DNA from: Cepaea nemoralis
Taxonomy: Eukaryota > Mollusca > Gastropoda > Stylommatophora > Helicidae
Direction of reading: 5' to 3'
DNA: 64,000 nt
Assembly (NCBI GenBank): GCA_014155875.1
Contig: JACEFZ010013563.1
Coordinates: 248,001-312,000, forward strand
Made by a program: the position numbers and the translations under genes. Shown piece after piece: positions 33,001 through 45,036 of the stretch; within the stretch, counting starts at the first letter, position 1; each line of letters opens with the position of its first letter. The notes beneath the pieces were generated by a model that was not told the DNA's origin, did not search any database, and saw nothing but the letters and a program-made list of their open reading frames with translations.

Positions 33001-34800
33001 TTTGACTTGTGCTCGGTTACACTTTCTATAGGCATGGTACCAATGTGCAGCTGAAGAGTTCTCTGCGAGTTCAGCGTGTGATGTTTTTGCCTGGTTCCTT
33101 TGAACATAGACTTTGTTTTAGAGATGTTAATTTGCAAGCGGTTTGCATGACTCCAGTTAACTACACTATTTCCTGTTGCAGGGATAATTCTAGCACATTA
33201 CGATCAATAGCGTTTGTATATATTGTTCAGTCATCTGCAAATAGATCGCAGGACGACGACAGATAAAAGGGAAGATCATTTATATAAATGGCAAATAACA
33301 GAGGGCCAAGTATAGACCCCTGAGGTACTTCAGTATTAATGGTAATGGCTTGAGATAAAGATTTATTGTGTGATACTACTTGTTTTCTGTCTAATAAAAA
33401 TAATTTTATTAATGTCACTATATTAAAGTTTACTTTCATTGTTTCTAGTTTTCTAATTATAATAGTATGATCTGTCATATCGAATGCTTTTCTAAAGTCT
33501 ATAAACACCGCTCCCCATAGAGTATTGTTGTTAATATTTTGATGCCCATTTTCTACCATGATTGTTATGGCCGTATGACAAGAATATTTTGGCCGAAATC
33601 CTGACTGACTGTCAACTATTAGTTTGTGGCGAACTAAGTGCTCTACTGTTGTTTTGTGGATGTTTTTTTCTAGCGGTTTGGATAGTGAGGATAATATGGA
33701 AATTGGCCTATAATTACTCATGAGACGATCGTCTAGAGAACCAGCTTTTAAATGAGGACACACTTTAGCGATTTTAAAGGCTGACTGGAAGTGACCTTTG
33801 GTGAGACATTGATTATATATTAATGTTAGTGACTCGCAGATCACCGGTGCAACATGGTGAAGGATCCAATTATTGATTCCATCTAGACCTGATGAGTTAT
33901 TTTTTTTTTAGGTTACTGAGATGAGTAAATACTTCAGTGGTCGTCATTAGCGATATGTTGGTGGGAATGTCTCCATAGCATTTGTTTTCACAGAAGGATG
34001 ATAATAAAGATATGTCATGAGGCGCATCTGGTATTGCAGCCTTCAGTTGGTTTATGTCGGACTGAAAGAATCTACTGAATGATCACATGTAACATGATTT
34101 GAATGTAATGATTGTGATGATTTGTGTTTGTTTGTCAAGGTATTAATTGCTTTCCATATATCTTTAGTGTTGGTGTTATCTATTATTAAGTTCTTAAAAT
34201 AGTTTTTCTTTTCCTTTCGAATAACATTGAACTTTGTTTCTCAGACTACGGTACATAGCTAGATCTCTATTTTTATGTGCCCTGTCCCGATCTCTCATAA
34301 GTTCAACTACCTCCTGTGTGATCCACGGGGGATTAGTGTGATGTTTAACACGAACTTCCTTAAACGGAACATGCTTATCAAATATACTTAGAAAGGTCTT
34401 CAGCGAGCACTCCAGAGCATCGTCTGGGCCAGAGAGCTGGTAAACATAATCCAGAGATGAGTTGAGCAAGTCTTGTAAAAAGGTTTCAAAATCTAGCCTG
34501 CGGTGGGCGTTAAGCGAGTTAGAAATATAAACTGCACTATCCGTCTCTTGTTTCTGTTAGGGATCTATTCTAATGGTTTTAAAACCTCTGATAGCGATGT
34601 CATCATCTGAGATGTTACCATTTAATCGACATTTCTAACGCCGAACATGTGAAAATATTGATTAAGTAATAGTGATAGTTCGGGCATCTTCCCTAAGAGA
34701 TGGCAGATGTTTACATGCCCGATTCCAAGCCCATTTTTACTGAGCCAGTGTTCGTACGTATTAGACATTTCACCAATGCGTAATCATGAGTTTAAACCCC
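33001..34800 (-). pseudogene. CR1-like LINE ORF2 (endonuclease remnant plus RT)
   Basis: On the - strand in order: endonuclease start GLGIGHVNICHLLGKMPEL (about 34720-34660), with the rest of EN deleted. Next comes the EN-RT linker WITQEVVELMRDRDRAHKN (34330-34270). RT follows with SNYRPISILSSLSKPLEK, SQSGFRPKYSCHTAI, FIDFRKAFDMTDH (first catalytic Asp) and VPQGSILGPLLFAIYINDLP, then FADD at the frame end (33227), then HANRLQINISKTKSM in another frame. At least four frame breaks. The 3' part is cut by or fused to the Penelope-like fragment. Confidence 0.85.
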
Positions 34801-35218
34801 CCCCCCCCCCAAAAAAAAGGAAAAAAACACACACACAAGGTGAATACAACTTACGTCTCTTATTACAACACACACTCTAAAGTACAGAGAAACGGTAATT
34901 TCTCTGTCAATATATAAAAACACGTACACAGGTCCGTAAGGAAGATCAGTGAAGACGCCTTCACTCACAGTAAAAACACAATTAAAAGTATTATAAAAGA
35001 TATACAGCTAAGTACTATCAATCGATGTAAAGTCAAAATAAGTCAATGTTTGTAGTTACGTATAACCGAATACGTTCCTAGATCAAGTAATAACCAAATA
35101 TGCAGATAAACGTTCTAGGAGAGGCTCTTTCTTGTACCGAGATCAGATGTAACTTTGTGCTAAGTTGCTAGTAAATACCAGGTTGTGTTGGTTGTTGGTA
35201 TAGCGACATTATAAGTGC
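34801..35218 (-). other. CR1-like LINE region between ORF1 and ORF2
   Basis: No coding signal. A C-run followed by an A-run (34797-34828) interrupts it. It lies between the esterase ORF1 and the endonuclease remnant, the expected place of the inter-ORF region. Confidence 0.5.
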
Positions 35219-36515
35219 TTAACGAAGTGTAGATGGGCTATACAGTGTGAGGTGCAACCATTCTGGGTTACAATGAAATTGGTACTGATGTTGTCTTATG
35301 GATATGTAATGACTACCAACTAGAGCCTCTGGTTGGTGGTTAACAGGAGGTTGTGGTGGCACGCCGTTATTGCTGAGAGTTTGCTCCTTTCTGGGGAGAA
35401 TAGGAAAAATATCTTCGTAATTATTACCCTCCTGTGTGAAAGACGACATATTTAACGGACTTGGTGTGGTGGTAGTGTCCCGTCTGGCTTGGATTTCAGG
35501 TGCAGTGGTTATGAGTGGTCTGCACACTTCTGGCCTATTGGTACTTGATGTGACGGGAGTATGTCGTCTGGCTTGATTTTCAGGAGTAGCTAAAAATGTC
35601 CGGCGCGATCCCGTATTGGATGTATGGTGTGTCCGTTTTGGATATTTGATATTCTTGGCGAGCAAACTGGTGTCCAATGTAGACAAATGTATTTGATCCT
35701 TATACAGACTCTTTTTTGGTGCACCAGACTGTGAAGTGAATGATGCTGTGTTGTTGATGAATTGTATCTTGTTTTGAGAACAGAACTTCTGTAAAATGTT
35801 GTTATTTATGTCAGCTAGACGGCTCTGGTGTCCATAACTAGGTGATATGATGGAGGAGAAGAAAATGGATGAGTTAGGAAAAGTGTGACGTAATCCGTTC
35901 AATAGTGCCAGCATTTAAGACCCTGTGATTTGTTGGTTGTTCATGGTATCGGTAATACCAATGTGTACGCTTGCCCTTCAAACGCTATGATTAACAGCCA
36001 ACCTGCTATCTTTCTCTGTTAGCCGATCTACACCAGCCCCAGGCAGTGGGATTATTGAAACAATGGCTTTGTCTGAAGTGGCCATCCTGTCGCTGAAGAA
36101 AACTTTTCATTAAGGAATCGCCTAGTATAATATGTGTACAGTCAGGTCGTGCTGTCTCGACATGTTGGTTTTCAGCACGTCTGGCCCGTTGTTTCATCCA
36201 TTTCCGATTGTCAGCAGTCTTTATGTCTCCATGTGGTTCTCACGATGTATCTTGTAGGCTTGTCTTGCCCGTTGGCAGCATGTTAGAGCACTGTAGGTTT
36301 TCTGGTGACTTTTCTTGAAGTACTTCGAACCTATTGCTTATTTTGACGGCAATGGGGTAGACTCCTTGTTGTTGTTTATCTTCGTCTGCGCATTGAGGTG
36401 TTTGTCGTTGTTTATCTTCCTCTGCGCGTTGAGGTGTTTTCATAGTGGTTATCTGTTCTGGGTGGAATTGAGCTTCCCCAAGATTTCCCAAGGATGAAGC
36501 GGTTGCTTGGGAGGA
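35219..36515 (-). pseudogene. CR1-like LINE ORF1 with SGNH/GDSL esterase domain
   Basis: Three - strand pieces in order. 36491-36240 holds an N-terminal VKISNRFEVLQ motif in a Glu/Gln-rich region. 36197-36006 has CTHIILGDSLMKSF, where GDS is block I with the nucleophile Ser. 35914-35219 has NGLRHTFPNSSIFFSSIISP, then YKDQIHLSTLDTSLLAKNI, where DxxH is block V, and a Pro/Thr/Gln-rich C-terminal tail. Established: some CR1/L2-type LINEs carry an esterase in ORF1 that is thought to help membrane or lipid interaction. Here the frame is broken in at least two places. Confidence 0.8.
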
Positions 36516-36519
36516 GATG

Positions 36520-36830
36520 TGAGGTGCCTCCTTCCCTACGCTAGCCTACTGGACATCATTGGGCAAGGTGGAGTACCCGTTTAGCCCCCGATCAGCGTTA
36601 CGTGAAGCCATGTGTGCAGGTGGTGTATGAAGTTGAAGAGCAGCCAACAGATAGTTGTAGGTTATGGTCTCCAACTTCACGACGGTAGGCAGAGGATCTC
36701 CTTTTTTTGGTGAGACAATGGCTACGGTCATCGTCCAGTATGGTCACTGCTAAGAAGGAAATCAATGGCAAACTACCTTCTTTAAAGGTGCCAAGAATAG
36801 CATGTAGAAAGTTCCCAGAACTTTTATTCC
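36520..36830 (+). mobile_element. SINE-like module III, copy 5
   Basis: Landmarks gaggtgcctccttccctacg, ccccgatcagcgttacgtga, then aagaaggaaatcaatggc, then aaactaccttctttaaagg. It marks the left edge of compound unit 5, whose remainder is spread to 57.1 kb by nested insertions. Confidence 0.55.
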
Positions 36831-37065
36831 CCTGTACTGTGAAAATATTGTCAGAAATGCAGAAGATATTAAAGGAATCAATATTGGAGGAAGAAACATC
36901 AATAACATTAGATATGCAGATGATACAGTATTGATTGAAGACAATGAGCAGGATCTGCAACATTTAGTATATGCGGTTGTTGCACACAATAAGCAACTAG
37001 AGTTATAATTACATTGTAAGAAGACGCAGATTGTGGCTGTCATTAGGAAGCACGAAATACCACAA
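36831..37065 (+). pseudogene. RTE-like LINE RT remnant, unit 5 (first piece)
   Basis: LFPCTVKILSEMQKI-type frame, then RYADDTVLIEDNEQDLQHL near 36918-36965. The continuation is at 45735-45876 and 55104-55690, separated by SINE I, SINE II and everything inside them. Confidence 0.75.
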
Positions 37066-37152
37066 TGTCATACGCAAGTGCCCGACTGCCTGTCGAAGGG
37101 GTTAACGACTTTCTCCGTAATACCATATATACATGTGGGTAATGCAGCTGCT

Positions 37153-37692
37153 ATGATCAGGTCTTAGTCAGATATGACTGAGCTACCGTATAACAGTAGA
37201 CGGTACTACCTGATTTATGTTAGCGCCGAACGTTGGGCGGCGCTTACCAAACCCGACACCCCACATTATGCCAACGGCTTCGGGCGGAAGAGCGCAATTG
37301 GGAGGGTACAAGCCTTACCCTGGTGCGAGGAAATGCAACCTAAAGACAAAATGTCATGGCAGGGCAGACCAGGCCCTAAGCCTTAGTTGGCGGCTGGTCT
37401 AGGATCGAAGCTCCGACAGGCGGACAGTTAGAGCATTGCTTTGCTGATCCGGCAGCTTCTGCAGCTTGTCTTGTTCCAGATGTAGAGGTGTTACCTTTCT
37501 TCTGTAGTGAACAAGGCATGCCGAGAGAGGGATCATGCTGCATGGGCAACATATGATCTCTGTATTTTAGCCCAGGCTTTGCGCTAAGGAGAGGCAATAA
37601 CTCCATCCCTGGTCTTAACCGATCTCGATGGGTAAAAGTTATTATGCCTTTTTGAACCACAAACTATCGTCTGTCAAGACGGCAAGGTGCCA
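37153..37692 (+). repeat. Dispersed repeat A, copy 2 (longest)
   Basis: From gatcaggtcttagtcagata to the end motif tgtcaagacggcaaggtgcc. Unlike copy 1 it has no (CTAA)n retroposon inside, so it shows the empty site gagctaccgtataacagt. It lies directly beside the tail of the I-type LINE and inside the same break in SINE I. Confidence 0.7.
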
Positions 37693-38830
37693 ATTGATTG
37701 ATTGATTGATTTAGGAATCGACATCACAGCATTCGGGACATTCCCATAAGTGCTCCGTCCCCATCTTCAGCAGCCAGCGAAGAGTTCCAACACTAATAGT
37801 ACAATTAGCAATCTGATTATAAGTCCGTCTCGCTTTTCCTCTGAGCGTTGAGCGTCGGCCAGATCCCCTCGTCACTCCTAGCTGTCTCATTCTTGCCAGA
37901 CCATGGTAATCCATTTGCTCCTCCGAGGTGTGCACGTGCTCCCACAAGGCCGCAACCACGTCTGTCTTGTCATGTATCAATACGCCACCATGTTCTGCAG
38001 AGCCAGCCAATCTGTCCGCCTGTTCATTTCCCAGCACATCGGCATGCCCCGGAGAAAAGATCCAGGCGATGCTTGTCACCCGTGACCTCCGAAGCGAAGC
38101 AATCCACTCTGCACGAGGCCTCCCAGTCCTCACCCTCGTCAGCATGCTTTCTGAGTCAGTTACAATCACGATGTGTGTGTGTGTGTCGTATTCTCCATCC
38201 AGCGGAGAGCGGCAGTGACTGCCTCCACGTCCATTCTTAAGCTGGATGTTGTGGTATCATATGTCAGGCTCTCCTGCTCCAAACGTCGACCATTAGCTTT
38301 GGTTATGAACCCTCTCACCTCTTGACACCGAACCATCTGTGTAGATAATCACATCACCCGAGTGAGCATTGTCCTGAATTAGTTGCTGGATTTCCACTTC
38401 CGTGGCTCCTGCTGGCCACTTCCTGCACTCCCGGCTCAAGGTGATTATAACTCTGCACAAGCCTGACTGCTCCGCTGGCACTCTGACCCACTCCTCTCCT
38501 CGCCTAATGTTCTCCAAGGGGCACACCTGTCTGATCGTGTCCTCCGCCTGAGCCATCCATGATTTCCCTCTTATCAGTCGCTGACCCTTAACTGCGTCCA
38601 GCGCCTCATGCAGTGGGTGGTCTGTGTCTGCAGCTACTCTGAGGTATGCCTTCGCCTGCATCACCTTGAGCCTACCAGCAACAATCGGCAGACCAAGGAT
38701 GTAACGCATACACACTATTGGGGTGTCTCTGGTGCATCCCAGAATGACCCGCATAGCTTCGTTCTGTATGCGCTCTAACTTTACCAGCTGACTCTCTGAG
38801 ACAGTGAGCAGACCTAATCCATAATCAATT

Positions 38831-41800
38831 GTTGTTGTTGTTTGTCCATCAAGAATGATGATGACCATTCATTTCATCCAGCGGGGTTGAAGGTATGGAG
38901 CCATGGGTTCTAAGATGACTGATAAGGCCTATTTTGGCTCGAAATGTTCTTTGACAATGTGGCAAGGAATGCTTGACGTTTCTGGAGGAGGATTTCCTGC
39001 AGTGGTTTTTCTGTCCTGCCTTTTCTTCACAGCTCTTGCAATCCTGGTTGCCTCACATATGACTGCACCCTTGCGTAACGATACACGCCACGAATTTCGG
39101 TCTCTGGCTGCAGCCTCCAAGGTGTCATGATGAATTCAAAAAGCCTTCAGTGAAATTTTCAGAGTGTCTTTAAAGCGTTTCCTCTGGCTACCTTGGGAGC
39201 GTTTACCACAACGCAGTTCGCTGTAAAAACTTCGTTTAGGGAGCCTGTGATCTGGCATGCGAGTCAAGTTACCAGCCCAGCGAATCTGATTCTTCATCAG
39301 TAGAGTGTGGATACTGGGCATGGATGCTCTTTCTAGAACTTCAGTGTCTGGAATCTTGTCTTGCCATTTAATCTTCAGTAGCTTCCTTAGGCAGATTGTG
39401 TGGAAGTGGTTTAATTTCCTAGCGTGTCGCTGATAAACAGTCCAGTTTTCACAAGCATATAGCAGTGTACAATAAGTACTTGGTGTGATGAAGCTGGGGC
39501 AATGGTCAACCCAACAAAGGCAACAGTGACTTGGTTCTCGTTGAATAATCATATTGTCAACACTCCAACACCGACTGTAATGCTGTGTTCAGGGACGGCG
39601 GAAAGAACGCAGGCAATGAATTACCTGGGGATACGGTTTGATCGAAGCCTTGCTTATAATGTGCACAGAGACCAGGTGATAACAAAGGCCAAGCGGGGTT
39701 TGGCAGCGATGCGGGTGATGGCGGCAGCAAACTGTGAGCAGCGCCATCTATGTCTTCTGTACGAGGGGCTAGCCATGTCTGTTTTGGAGTATGCAATGGC
39801 AATCCTGACTCTCAGCCATAAGCAGATAGAAAGAATGGAAAGGATACAGAATGAAGCTATGCGCATTATTCTTGGATGTACAAGAGATACTGCATGCAGG
39901 GCGATGCGCTACCTTCTTGATTTTCCAACCATTGAAGAGAGAATACAAGGTTGCAGGGCACGCGCCTGCCTCAGAATTAACGCAAACACACAACATCCAC
40001 TGCATAGTGAAATTAGGAAGGTGAACGGCAGCAGGTTAAAAAGAGGACGGTCGTGGATGGGTCAAGCCGAAGACATTCTTTAACAGGTGTGTTCACTTGA
40101 GGACTTAGAACCTGGCGAGGAGTGGGTGCAAGTGCCAACAGACTTCTGCACATCCTTTTCAGTTTGCATCCAACTAGATAGAAAATGCAGACAAGAAAAT
40201 CCGGCTGCTGTTGAGGCTGAAGTACAAGCGTTGATTTTCGAGAATTCGCTAGACTGTGACGCGGTCATCTACGCAGATGGGTCGGTCGTCCGACATGTGA
40301 GAAGCTCATGGGCCTTTACAGCTCGGGCCGGAGGGAGAATTGTGAAGGAGGACTCTGGTGCTTTCACTGAAACCACAAGTAGCCTGACCATGGAAGTCAT
40401 AGCAGTAAGTAAAGCAATAACATGGCTCGAGACACAGACATTCACTAGGGCTTGTTTCCTTAGCGACTCAATGAACATGATCAAGAGGATAGAGGAGGGG
40501 TCGATCCGAAGAGAATGGTTGCTGCCTCTGGAGCGGTCTCGGCTGGCAAAGATTAATTTCATCTTTGTGCCAGGGCATGCGGGAGTACAAGGAAATGAGC
40601 GGGCTGACAAGCTCGCAGGTGAGGCTACTGTGGAGGGCGGACGCGCCATGGATCAGGCCGACATTCTGAATGCTCTACGAGAAGTAAGACTTTTGCGAGA
40701 ACCAAGTGATGACTGTGAATCTACAACAATGGCCAGACTGCGAGAGAAGCAAATTAAAAGAGGGGTGGCCAAACAAGAACACTACGCAGGAAGCCAAAGA
40801 AGATTGATAAACCAACACAGAACTGGCGTCGTTAGCCGCTACACATTGCGGGATTTGCTGAGGAGGGGATCCGAGCACTTATGGACTGAATGGTTCGATG
40901 TGCAATGAGGATGATCTGTCGACTAACTAACTAACTAACTAGCAGTGTGGATAATACAACTGCTTTGTAGACTTTTAGCTTTGTTTGCAGGCTTATTCCA
41001 GTTCTGTCCCATACATTCTTGTACAGTCTGCCAAAGGCCGCACTGGCCTTGGAGATTCTTGCATTCACTTCGTCATCGATTGTGGCAGCTTGTGACACAG
41101 TGCTGCTAAGATAGGTGAATTTTTCCACAACACTTAGTCTATGATCATTCACTTTGATATTCGGCACAGTGTGATTATTCCCTGGAGCTGGCTGGTACAT
41201 ACCTACAGTCTTCTTCAAGTTGATATTGAGCCCAAAGTTGGCACAGGCATGTAAGAAAGCTGAAACATTATGTTGCATGTCCGCCTCTGAGTTGGCGTAC
41301 AGAGCGCAATCATCAGCAAACAGGAGCTCTCTGACGGTGTCGCTGTTAATTTTGGTTTTAGCTTTCAGTCTTCTGAGATTGAATAACTTTCCATCCATAC
41401 GGTAGTTGATGTCTATTCCAATTACACTGCTCTCGCAGTGTTGGTGCCAGGACCATCCTTGCTTCACTCCATTGGTGACAGGAAATTGTTCAGGCAGTTC
41501 GCCATTTTCCTGTACTCTTGCCTGCATGCCATCATGAAATAGCCGCACTATTTGGACAAACTTTCGTGGACAGCCATATTTTGCCATAATCTTCCATAGT
41601 CCTTCTCTGCTCACTGTATCAAAAGCCTTGGTAAGATCAATGAAAGTGGAGAACATTCCGCAGTTCTGTTCCTGCCATTTCTCTTGCAGCTGCCTGGCAG
41701 CGAAAATCATGTCAACAGTTCCACGTTCTCTTCTGAAGCCACACTGACTCTCAGGAAGAAGACCTTGATCGAGATGGGCTGTGAGGCGATTGAGAAGAAT

Positions 41801-44294
41801 ACTGGCGAGTGTCTTCCCTGCGATTGAAAGCAAGGAGATGCCTCGGTGGTTGTCACATGAGTGGCGGTTTCCTTTACTTTTGTAAAGGTGGACTATTGAC
41901 GCGTCCTTGAAATCTTGTGGCATGGTCTCGTTCACCCATATGTTTGTAAAGACTTGGTGAAGCTGCTCTGTTAGGACCGGCCCACCTGCCTTGTATATCT
42001 CTGCTGGGATAGAGTCAGGACCAGGTGCCTTGCCGCTGGAGAGTTGCTGGATGGCTTTGTTTACTTCCACTATGGTTGGCAGGTCATCAAGTGTCTCATT
42101 GGTAGGAACTTGAGGAAGGCAGTTGATGGTTTCATCATCGAAGAAGGAAGTTGCATTTAAGATGTTGCTGAAATGCTCTGCCCAGCGTTGAAGGATTTCT
42201 TTCTTATCGGTGATCAATGTTCCCCCATCTGCACTGAGGAGGGGAACTATGCCTGGTGATGTAGGACCATAGACCGCTTTCAGTGAGTCGTAGAAGTTTT
42301 TCATATCATGTCTGTCAGCAAAGCCCTGAATTTCATCAGCTTTGCTGCTCAGCCAGGAGTCCCGCATGTGCCGAAGTTTCTGCTGCACTACTCTCTGAAT
42401 GTTCTTGAAGGCATCTTTTTTTTATGTTGACTTTGGGTCATTCAAATGTGCCTTGAGGAGAAGATGTTTCTCGGCCAGCAATTGGTTGATGTCTTAGGAA
42501 TTTTCATCAAACCAGTCTTTATGCTTTCGGGGGGTTGGACCCAGGATTTCCATAGCAGTGTTGTAAATTATGTCCTTTAGGGCTCTCCATTCTGTTTCTG
42601 TATCCTGTTTAGCTGCAGCATTTGGCTTGAGGCGGCCTTCCAGCATATTTATTGCATATAGCTGCTGCATTTTCTTGCTGTCTAGGCGGGTGACATTTAG
42701 CTTGTTTTGCATTTTCACCCCTTGAGGACGCCGTGGTGGCCTGATGTGAATTTTTATTTTTTGAGACAATGAAACGATGGTCTGTCCAACATTCGGCACC
42801 ACACATGGATTTTGTTACTCGGACGTCTTGTCTATCACTCATCCTGACAATGACATAGTCAATGATGTGCCAGTGCTTCGAGCGGGGGTGCATCCACGAT
42901 GTCCTATTTCTCATGGGGAGACGGAAAATTGTGTTCGTAATCAGGAGATCATGTTCGGCACATGTCTGAAGGAGGCGGAGTCCATTGCTGTTACAATTTC
43001 CGACTCCATGCTTTCCAATAATGCCACTCCAAGAGGTGGTGTCCGTGCCTACTCTGGCATTGAAATCCCCAAGGAGTATAAGTTTGTCTCCTTTGGGAAC
43101 AGATGTTAATACATTGTGCAGGTCCTCATAGAACTTGTTCTTGACATCATCTTCGTTGGTCATAGTTGGTGCGTAGACACTCACAATGGTTGCATGCTTC
43201 CATTCAGCAGGGGCAACTTCATGGTCATGAGCCTGTCGTTTATAGCCTTTGGAAATCCAGCTAATTTGCCGACCAGGGCCGACTTAATGGCAAATCCCAC
43301 ACCAGATTGGCGTCTTTCCTCGATTTTCCTTCCACTAGAGAAAAATGTGTAGTCGGCACCTATTTCACAGATTTGGCCTTCTTCTGCAAGTCGTGTCTCG
43401 CTCAAGGCTGCAATGTCGATGTTGTACCTGCCCAGCTCTCTCCCAATCAGTGCTGTTCGTCTCTCTGGACCAGACACGCCGTCTCTGTCAAGTAGGGTTC
43501 GTACATTCCAAGTTCCAATTGTTAAGGGAATATGGTTTACTCTTTTAGCTTTGCTTGTTTGATCTTTGTTTGTATGTCGACCGCAGTTAAGGGTACCCAC
43601 CAACCGCGGCTAGCTGGTTAGGTAGTGATGGAGCAGACAATGTTTAGGGCACCTTTTCTAGCCCCTGGAGGTGAGCATTGTGTTCCTATAGAGGGCTGCT
43701 CAGTCGCTCAGGGGGCTGCCGAATCCCACTGCTGCTCCGTCAGTAGAAGACGACCATATGGCCTGAGCCGCGTGTGTGCAGGTCTGCGACTACGGCTGCC
43801 AGCGTACCCAAGCCTGCCGCTTCGCCGCTCGCCCATCGCCACAGGGCTTGAAGGTGATATATGACGTTGGATGAAGAATGACTTGCGCTATGACTTGGAT
43901 TAAAGTGAGGAAGAGTTGCGCAATTCGTCGACCTCACTCTCTCGCCTGAGTCCATCTGAGTCCAGTGGCAAGACAAGTCGAGACGACTGGAGACGAATAC
44001 AGGTGCAGTGGATGACCAGGGCGCTCTACGTGCCTTGGCGTGCTCATTACGTTCCACAACGCTTTGCAGGTAAACGCCGTCTTGCCCGTTGAATCAGGAA
44101 TGATTTCTTCCGCGCAGTCTGCCGAATCCTGTCTTCACATGCTGGGTAGGCATACCCTAGTTTACCTCTTGGTTTGACACCAAATCGGATACCCATGCCT
44201 GGTTTAGCCAGCCTCTCACAGCTGTTGCCCGGGGAGTGGCCGCTGTCGCATGCTGACAGCTACTAGGAGCCACAGGCACGAGCTGGGTGTCAGG
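38831..44294 (-). pseudogene. RTE-like EN-RT LINE, near full length, nested
   Basis: Flanked by a 12-bp TSD, CCATAATCAATT, at 38819-38830 and 44295-44306. Less the nested insertion it is about 4.0 kb. The 5' UTR is 44294-43604. EN: LTIGTWNVRTLLDRDG, ALSETRL (catalytic Glu), LLGDFNARVG, WTDHRF (catalytic Asp-His). RT: KAPGPDSIPAEIYK, SQCGFRRERGTVDMIF, FIDLTKAFDTV, then GVKQG, followed by a short deletion relative to the 60 kb copy, then LFADDCALYANS. C-terminus: [16 protein letters not shown], then [20 protein letters not shown], then a C2H2 finger with one frame slip near 38960. The 3' tail is (CAA)n. Frame breaks at about 43184, 42650 and 42420. Confidence 0.9.
39469..40939 (+). pseudogene. 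I-type LINE (RT end plus RNase H), one stop only
   Basis: A 1471-bp insertion with a 9-bp TSD, TAGCAGTGT, at 39460-39468 and 40940-40948. The frame 39502-40908 is interrupted only by a TAA at 40081-40083. It encodes the RT thumb (MNYLGIRFDRSLAYNVHRDQ), MRIILGCTRDTACRAMRYLL and the linker SLEDLEPGEEWVQVP. RNase H follows (D in VIYADGS, E in LTMEVIAV, D in LSDSMNMI), then FVPGHAGVQGNERADKLAGE and a tail LINQHRTGVVSRYTLRDLL. The tail lacks the final Cys pair because of a late frame slip. The 3' tail is (CTAA)n. The innermost and probably youngest layer of this nest. Confidence 0.9.
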
Positions 44295-45036
44295 CCATAA
44301 TCAATTACTGAGAGGATCAAGTGCTGGTATAGTGTGAAAAGTATTCTCTACTCTGTGTCCATTGCAGCCATAGTTTTAAGTGCATTGAGTCCCTTTTGAG
44401 ATCTTTTCACAACCATCTCCACATGGTCCTTGAAGGATAGGCTCCTGTCAAATGTGATCCCCAGATACTTCAGTTTGTTCTCTCTGCTGACATTTCTACC
44501 ATTTATCGCGAGGCTTGGGGCATCAGCTCTTACAATCCTGTTGTCCAGAGAGCACCACAAAACAGCCGCCTTTTCCGGGTGGATGACAGCACTCATTTCT
44601 GTGCACCAGTCAATCACTTTATCTACTGTCGCCTGTAACTCCTGGACTGTTTGCTGCCTATCTCTCCCCTGCCTATATGCAAGAAAATCATCTGCAAATG
44701 TTAGTATTCTTCCCACCCCTGGTACTTCTAGGTTTGCAATCTTGCTCGTATACACATTAAAGAGCACCGGTGAGACTTCAGATCCCTGTGGCAGTCCCGG
44801 AGTTAACATATGTGGCTCTGAGGTTCATACACCCAGACGGAGAGCAACCCAACGAGAGTGCAGGACGGCTGCTATCCAATTCACCAACCAAGGATTGACC
44901 CCCTTCTCCATCAGTGTGGTCATCAATGATGCCAATGATGCCAATGAACGCAGCTGCGCTATATTCGATAGCAGATCGCTTCGCGTTGGTTACTTCCGCG
45001 GGTATGTGAACCTGTTGCTCAGAAATCAATGGCAAA

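Larger units (their letters stand above)
37693..44950 (-). pseudogene. I-type LINE with RT and RNase H, split by RTE-like LINE
   Basis: On the - strand it starts near 44950 with RT: LMEKGVNPWLVNWIAAVL, then MLTPGLPQGSEVSPVLFNVY, then ILTFADDFLAY (catalytic pair), then KLKYLGITFDRSLSFKDHV and ILSVIDYGL. After the 5.5-kb insertion it resumes with GLLTVSESQLVKLERIQNEA, then MRVILGCTRDTP. RNase H follows (VIIYTDGS, VTDSESML, SPGHADVLGNEQADRL) and the tail ERLWECPECC. It ends in an (ATCA)n tail at 37693. RNase H continuity is broken near 38310. The largest I-type copy here, but still missing ORF1 and EN. Confidence 0.85.

Noticed and set aside
42777..43109. + strand ORFs opposite the RTE-like LINE (also 43625-43864 and 37848-38240)
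   Set aside because: They are antisense shadows of the endonuclease, 5' UTR and RNase H coding on the - strand.
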